A stretch of DNA of 64,000 bases from Streptomyces beihaiensis (GTDB taxonomy: Bacteria > Actinomycetota > Actinomycetes > Streptomycetales > Streptomycetaceae). The position numbers were made by a program, and so were the translations under genes. The number at the start of each line of letters is the position of its first letter. Positions within the stretch are counted from its first letter, which is position 1. The notes under the pieces are model-generated. The model worked only from the letters and a program-made list of their open reading frames with translations. It was not told where the DNA came from and did not search any database. Positions 59,828-64,000 of the stretch are shown one piece after another. The stretch is taken from positions 1 through 64,000 of the forward strand of contig NZ_JAPHNL010000001.1 of the NCBI RefSeq assembly GCF_026274175.1, in the 5' to 3' direction.

Positions 59828-60943
59828 TCACTTGCGCAGCATCTCCATGAGCACGAGCACCAAGCCGATCAGCAGCGCGGCGCTCACCGACGCCAGGGCG
59901 ATCTTCACCGCGCTGTACGGGCGCTTGCCGATGACCTCGCCCGTCCTGGCGTTGACCATCACCGGCCACGTCTTGCCCGCGTGGACGTAGGTCAGGAACC
60001 AGACGGGCAGCAGCACCAGCTTGAACGTGAGATCGCTGTAGCGGGTGGACACCTCGTGCACCCGCTGCTCGTCGCCGCCGATGGCCCGTCGGCAGTCGGC
60101 GCGGATCACCGGCGCCATCCGCGCCTTCGCCGAGGCCAGCCCGCTCTGCGGCTCCACGTCGTACCGCAGAGTCCGGAAACCCGCCAGGTACTCCTCCTGG
60201 TAGGGAACCGTGTCCCGCAGCGGCCAGGGGGCCAGCTTGTCCAGCTCCTCCACCGGCACCTGCGTGCTGGCGGGCACCAGCACGTCGTCGAAGAACCGGC
60301 CGACCGTCCCGGACGTGGCGTGCCAGCGGGTGCGCCGCTCCTTGTGGGCGGTGCCATCGGAGTCCCGCACCTGCACCCAGTAATGCTCGCCGCGCGCACC
60401 GCTGTACCGGGTGACGGTCTGCGCGTCGTACGTCCAGTGCGGCAGATAGCTGCCCCGGAAACTCTCCGCTTCGGTGACGTTCTTGAGCTCGCCGGGTGCG
60501 AACCAGCGCGACCCGGTCCACTTCGCCAGCGCGTCACGGGCCTGGTCGCGGTCGATTCCGAAAGGCAGTACCGCCTCAGGCGCCACACGCTCGGCGTCGG
60601 TGGCGTCCGCGACCAGCGGGGTGGCGCAGAACTGGCACGTGTCGCTGAGCGTGTCGCTCTCCGTCACCGCGTGGCAGCCGGGGCACTTGTACACCTTCAC
60701 CCGGCTCGGCGCGGACGTCCGGGCGAGCGCGGCCAGCTCCTCGAACGGGTGCTCGGTCACCTGCCGCGGCACCGGCGTGATGTCCTGCTCGTGCTTGCAG
60801 TACGCACAGCGCAGCGCGTACGTGCCCGGCGCGTACGCGCTGACCCCGCCGCACGCCTCGCACTGAAACGCCCGGTCGGGCGCCGACGCGACATCCTGAT
60901 CCGTCAACTCACTTCTCCCTGCACGCTGTTGTCGAAGAGGCAT
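59828..60943 (-). CDS. TFIIB-type zinc-ribbon membrane protein
   Basis: 371 residues. Two zinc ribbons lie at the N-terminus: FQCEACGGVSAYAPGTYALRC with CKHE, and YKCPGCHAVTESDTLSDTCQ with FCATP. A conserved domain with FRGSYLPHWTYDAQTVTRYS and GEHYWVQV follows, then KLVLLPVWFLTYVHAGKTWP, VNARTGEVIGKRPYSAVKIA and a C-terminal membrane helix (LLIGLVLVLMEML). It belongs to proteins sometimes annotated as replication factor Y-like zinc ribbon. It starts 23 bp after the SPFH gene stop, so the pair is co-transcribed. Function unknown; probably holds a complex to the membrane. Confidence 0.85.
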   Translation of the reverse strand: MPLRQQRAGRSELTDQDVASAPDRAFQCEACGGVSAYAPGTYALRCAYCKHEQDITPVPRQVTEHPFEELAALARTSAPSRVKVYKCPGCHAVTESDTLSDTCQFCATPLVADATDAERVAPEAVLPFGIDRDQARDALAKWTGSRWFAPGELKNVTEAESFRGSYLPHWTYDAQTVTRYSGARGEHYWVQVRDSDGTAHKERRTRWHATSGTVGRFFDDVLVPASTQVPVEELDKLAPWPLRDTVPYQEEYLAGFRTLRYDVEPQSGLASAKARMAPVIRADCRRAIGGDEQRVHEVSTRYSDLTFKLVLLPVWFLTYVHAGKTWPVMVNARTGEVIGKRPYSAVKIALASVSAALLIGLVLVLMEMLRK

Positions 60944-60966
60944 CGGACGTACCCCGGTGACGTGTC

Positions 60967-62145
60967 TCAGCCCTGCGGAGGCAGTGGCGGCGGAACGTCG
61001 ACGAACAGAGCCGCCAGCTCCGGCACCTCGCCCGCGGGCTGCCAGGCGGCCTGCCCGCTGCGCCAGACCAGCGTGGTACGGGTCAGGTTCCCGGCGGCCG
61101 CCTGCCCGGACAGCGCGTTCTCCTCGTACGGGCCCTGCTGCCGGCCGCCGACCGCGAGGAACCAGCGCGGTGCGGCGGGCAGCGGCGGAGGTACGTCCTC
61201 GGGCGCCGGGGAGGGGGCGGGCGCGGGTGCGGGCTGTGCCGGGCCCTGCGCAGCAGCCGGGGGAGCGCCGGCCGGGTACGCGGCCGGCGCCGCACCGGAT
61301 GTGCTCTGCACGATCTGCCGGCCAAGCGCCATGCCCACGCCCAGCCCGAGCGCCTCCCCGCCGGTGCCGGGGTTGGCGGCGGCGAGCGGGATCGCGTCGG
61401 CTGCCTGGAGCCTGGCGTAGTCGTCCAGGTTGCCGGCGATCGCCATCCGGGAGTGGGTGTCGATCGCCGCCTCCACCTCCGGTGGGACGCTGATGTTCTC
61501 GATGTAGAACCGCGGGATGGCGATGCCCGTGGACGACAGCTCCAGAGTCAACCCCTTGGCCAACTGCTGCCCGATGCCGTCCTGCCGGGCGGTGAGATCC
61601 AGCAGCGCAACCCCGGACGAGCCCAGCGCGGAGCCCAGCTTGGAGACGATCAGCTGCCGCAGATGCTCACCGACCTCCTCGGTGCGGAACTGAGGGTCGG
61701 TGCCCACCAGTTCGCGCAGCAGCGCCGCCGCGTCCACCACCTTGGCGGCGAAGGTACCGAAGGCGCGGACCCGGACCATGCCGAACTCCGCGTCCCGCAG
61801 GATCACCGGATTCTGGGTGCCCCACTTGAAGTCGGTGAACTGCCGGGTCGTGACGAAGTAGACCTCCGCCTTGAACGGCGACTCGAACCCGTGCTTCCAG
61901 CCCTTCAGCGTGGACAGGACCGGCATGTTCTGGGTCGTGAGGGTGTAGGTGCCCGGCTCGTACACGTCGGCCAGCCGGCCCTCGTTGACGAAGACGGCCA
62001 CCTGCGACTCGCGCACCACGAGCCGGGCGCCCATCTTGATCTCGTTGTCGTGGCGCGGAAAACGCCACACGATGGTGTCCCGGCCGTCGTCGGTCCACTC
62101 GACGATGTCGATGAACTCACCGCGGATACGATCCAGCAGTCCCAC
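60967..62145 (-). CDS. SPFH-domain protein with a C-terminal GYF domain
   Basis: 392 residues. Residues 1 to about 245 are a soluble SPFH (band-7-like) domain: MGLLDRIRGEFIDIVEWTDD, then VVRESQVAVFVNEGRLADVY and EPGTYTLTTQNMPV, with DLTARQDGIGQQLAKGL and IENISVPPEVEAAID. A Pro/Ala linker (about 250-320) leads to a GYF_2 domain (RWFLAVGGRQQGPYEENALS, TTLVWRSGQAAWQPAGE, ending in a polyproline tail). The SPFH part resembles the YdjI/virion-core group, which scaffolds membrane stress responses; GYF domains bind proline-rich peptides. It is upstream of and coupled to the zinc-ribbon membrane protein. Confidence 0.9.
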   Translation of the reverse strand: MGLLDRIRGEFIDIVEWTDDGRDTIVWRFPRHDNEIKMGARLVVRESQVAVFVNEGRLADVYEPGTYTLTTQNMPVLSTLKGWKHGFESPFKAEVYFVTTRQFTDFKWGTQNPVILRDAEFGMVRVRAFGTFAAKVVDAAALLRELVGTDPQFRTEEVGEHLRQLIVSKLGSALGSSGVALLDLTARQDGIGQQLAKGLTLELSSTGIAIPRFYIENISVPPEVEAAIDTHSRMAIAGNLDDYARLQAADAIPLAAANPGTGGEALGLGVGMALGRQIVQSTSGAAPAAYPAGAPPAAAQGPAQPAPAPAPSPAPEDVPPPLPAAPRWFLAVGGRQQGPYEENALSGQAAAGNLTRTTLVWRSGQAAWQPAGEVPELAALFVDVPPPLPPQG

Positions 62146-62449
62146 GAACCCCCCACTCCGCCTCTTTTGAAGACCGTCGCCTTCCGGCCGGTCCCGGCCG
62201 CGACCTCGCGGCGATCAAGCAATCAGCAGACAGTATGCCCAATGCCGAACGAACGGCAGCCGTCGGCGTCGGGTGGCACACACGCCGCGGAGAACGCGGC
62301 GCCACTCGCTCACCGAGGGGCGCTGACGACGGAAATGGCCGCAGGGCGGCGCGGCCATCGGACCACTTCGTGCCACGGTCAGGGCCGGTGACGTCAGGTG
62401 CCTTCGAGCGTTCTCTGCCACTGAGCCCCCGGGGCGTCGAGCCTGGGCA

Positions 62450-64000
62450 TCAGTTCCTTTCGGGCAGCAGGACAGCGCGGCGCTCCTCGACGCTGAGTTC
62501 CCGAAAGGCCCGCCGACGGGCGCGGCGCAGCAGGCCGTCGACGTCCTGATCGGCCATCGTCCACACGCGCAGGGTGCGATCGCGGGAGGCGGTCGCCAGC
62601 CGAGAGCCGTCCGGGTGCCAGGCGAGGCCGTTCACCCGGTCGCCGTGCACGCCGACCACCGCGGTCTGCCTGGCCCTGTCCGGGTCCCAGAGCCGGACCG
62701 TGTGGTCCTGGGACACGGACGCGATGCGGGTGCCGTCGGGCGACCAGGCGACGTCCTGGACCCGCTCCTCGTGTCCGGCCAGGACGGCGAGCTGGGTGCC
62801 GTCGAGGGGGTCCCACAGGCGTATCGTGCGGTCGCGGGAACCGGTGACGAGGCGGCGGCCGTCGGGTGACCAGTGGACCTTCCAGACGTAGTCCAGGTGA
62901 CCGCGCAGCGTGGTGACGGCGGAGCCGTCGGTGGTGTCCCAGACGATGGCGGTGCGGTCCGTGCTGGACGTGACGAGATAGCGGCTCTCCGGTGACCAGG
63001 CCGTACCGCCGATCCAGTCCTCGTGGCCCCGCAGGACGTGGACCGTCGCACCGGTGGCGGCGTCCCAGACGCGGGCCGTGCCGTCGCGGGATCCGGTGGC
63101 GATGCGGGTGCCGTCGGGCGACCAGGAGACGTGGGACAGCTCCTCGGTGTGGCCGGCCAGGTCGATGTCGTCGTCGCTGCCGTCCCGCCGCCACACGACG
63201 GCCGCGCCATCGCGCAGGGCCATGGCCAGACGGGTGCCGTCGGGGGACCAGGCCGCATCGGACACCTCTCCACCGTCCCACCCGCCGGTCGTGCGGCCCG
63301 TGGCGAAGTCCCGGACAGTCAGGGAGCCGTCCTGGTGGACGGCGGCGATGGACGTCCCGTCGGGCGACCAGGCGACCCGGAGGACCGCGTCGTCGCAGTC
63401 GCTGAAGACGTTGGTGTCTTCGACGACGTTCCACACGGCCGCGGTGCGGTCGCGGGAAGCGGTAGCCAGGCGCCTCCCGTCGGGCGACCAGGCGATGCCG
63501 TAGATGGTGTCGGCGTGCCCGGTGAGCCGCGCCTCGCTGTTGGCCCCGTCGAGGCTCCAGACCCACGCCGTACGGTCCGCGTCGCCACCGGCGAGGCGCG
63601 TGCCGTCCGGCGACCAGGCCAGGCAGTTGATGACCTCCGGGCTCTCCAGCGTCCGCTGCGCCCGCCAACTGCCGGTGTTCCAGATTCGTACGGTCTGGTC
63701 ACCGGAGGCCGAAGCGAGCCGGCGGCCGTCCGGCGACCATCGGATCGACTCGACGTTGTTCCGGTGTTCGGTGAGCACCGCGACGACTGCCGCGGTGGCC
63801 GCGTCCCAGACCCGTACCGAACAGTCTTCTCCGCCACTGGCCACGAACTGCCCGTCGGGTGACCACGTCACGCTCCAGACCATGCGCTGGTGCCCGCGCA
63901 GCGCCGCGGATTCGACGTAGGCGTCGGCGTAAGTGTCGGCGTCCCAGACGCGCGTGACGCGATCGCTGCCGACCGACGCCAGGCGGCTGCCGTCGGGCGA
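62450..64000 (-). CDS. WD40-repeat protein, N-terminus beyond the window
   Basis: The frame is open from the right edge to the stop at 62450-62452. It holds one partial and eleven full WD40 blades of about 41 residues, each with a core like AWSPDGTRLA and ending VRVWD or similar, for example VRLWDPDRARQTAVVGVHGD. The C-terminal 35 residues (MADQDVDGLLRRARRRAFRE and LSVEERRAVLLPERN) are not a blade. In DNA, near-identical pieces such as gtgccgtcgggcgaccagg recur about every 120-126 bases. In actinobacteria such 12-to-14-blade arrays follow a STAND NTPase or kinase domain; that part lies outside. The 304 bp from 62146 to 62449 hold nothing recognisable. Confidence 0.93.
   Translation of the reverse strand, partial: SPDGSRLASVGSDRVTRVWDADTYADAYVESAALRGHQRMVWSVTWSPDGQFVASGGEDCSVRVWDAATAAVVAVLTEHRNNVESIRWSPDGRRLASASGDQTVRIWNTGSWRAQRTLESPEVINCLAWSPDGTRLAGGDADRTAWVWSLDGANSEARLTGHADTIYGIAWSPDGRRLATASRDRTAAVWNVVEDTNVFSDCDDAVLRVAWSPDGTSIAAVHQDGSLTVRDFATGRTTGGWDGGEVSDAAWSPDGTRLAMALRDGAAVVWRRDGSDDDIDLAGHTEELSHVSWSPDGTRIATGSRDGTARVWDAATGATVHVLRGHEDWIGGTAWSPESRYLVTSSTDRTAIVWDTTDGSAVTTLRGHLDYVWKVHWSPDGRRLVTGSRDRTIRLWDPLDGTQLAVLAGHEERVQDVAWSPDGTRIASVSQDHTVRLWDPDRARQTAVVGVHGDRVNGLAWHPDGSRLATASRDRTLRVWTMADQDVDGLLRRARRRAFRELSVEERRAVLLPERN

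Noticed and set aside
62500-64000. CRISPR array from regularly spaced similar segments
   Set aside because: The repeats are inside an open reading frame, about 120 bp apart, and encode WD40 blades.

Overview
The window is chromosomal DNA of a high-GC actinomycete. Very high G+C, strong third-codon-position GC, frequent GTG starts, ATGA/GTGA-coupled operons, PucR, TetR, MMPL and Ser/Thr kinase families, and a PNAG-type polysaccharide synthase locus all fit Streptomyces or a close relative. No tRNA, rRNA, CRISPR array, insertion sequence or phage module is visible.

Layout. 1-1.0 kb: N-terminal part of a Ser/Thr protein kinase (minus strand), then a frame-broken DUF3592-like remnant. 1.8-16.0 kb: a tightly coupled plus-strand operon with an oligopeptide ABC importer (binding protein, permease, permease-ATPase fusion, ATPase), a two-domain hydrolase joining an S9 prolyl-oligopeptidase to a class C beta-lactamase/D-aminopeptidase fold, an M20 deacylase, a COG3375 GNAT acyltransferase and an enolase-superfamily N-acylamino acid racemase, followed by a PucR regulator. 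This reads as uptake and digestion of D-amino-acid-containing peptides plus the three enzymes of an N-succinyl D-to-L amino acid conversion. It is the most interesting system here. 16-21.5 kb: a DD-carboxypeptidase-like secreted hydrolase, a GNAT, a sulfite-oxidase-like molybdoprotein with a small membrane partner, and a PQQ-repeat protein.

21.5-27 kb: a GH26-like lipoprotein divergent from a Gly/Ser-rich membrane-anchored protein, a polysaccharide deacetylase-GT2 synthase fusion (MatB type) and an acyltransferase 3: a surface glycan locus. 27.3-27.8 kb: a decayed copy of the zinc-ribbon gene found intact at 47.6 kb. 28-33.8 kb: a second oligopeptide ABC importer operon on the minus strand with two fused ATPase domains. 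33.8-35.2 kb: a gene graveyard, including a nearly identical but truncated copy of the 18 kb molybdoprotein gene. 35.3-40.3 kb: a flavin monooxygenase, AurF-like diiron oxygenase and ferredoxin/ferredoxin-NADP reductase operon with a convergent TetR gene.

40.4-55.6 kb: a PIG-V-like mannosyltransferase, a GNAT, a GltB-type FMN protein, an XRE / HExxH metallopeptidase / seven-helix-type membrane protein cassette, the zinc-ribbon protein, a quinone oxidoreductase, an MMPL exporter, a kptA (Tpt1) gene broken by an in-frame TAG, a SnoaL-like/TetR divergent pair with clear operators, and a secreted ricin-type lectin. 55.8-64 kb: a predicted conflict-type module: a Trypco1-like small protein divergent from a trypsin-STAND NTPase-beta-propeller protein, then a zinc-ribbon membrane protein, an SPFH-GYF protein, and the C-terminal 11 or more WD40 repeats of a gene that runs off the window.
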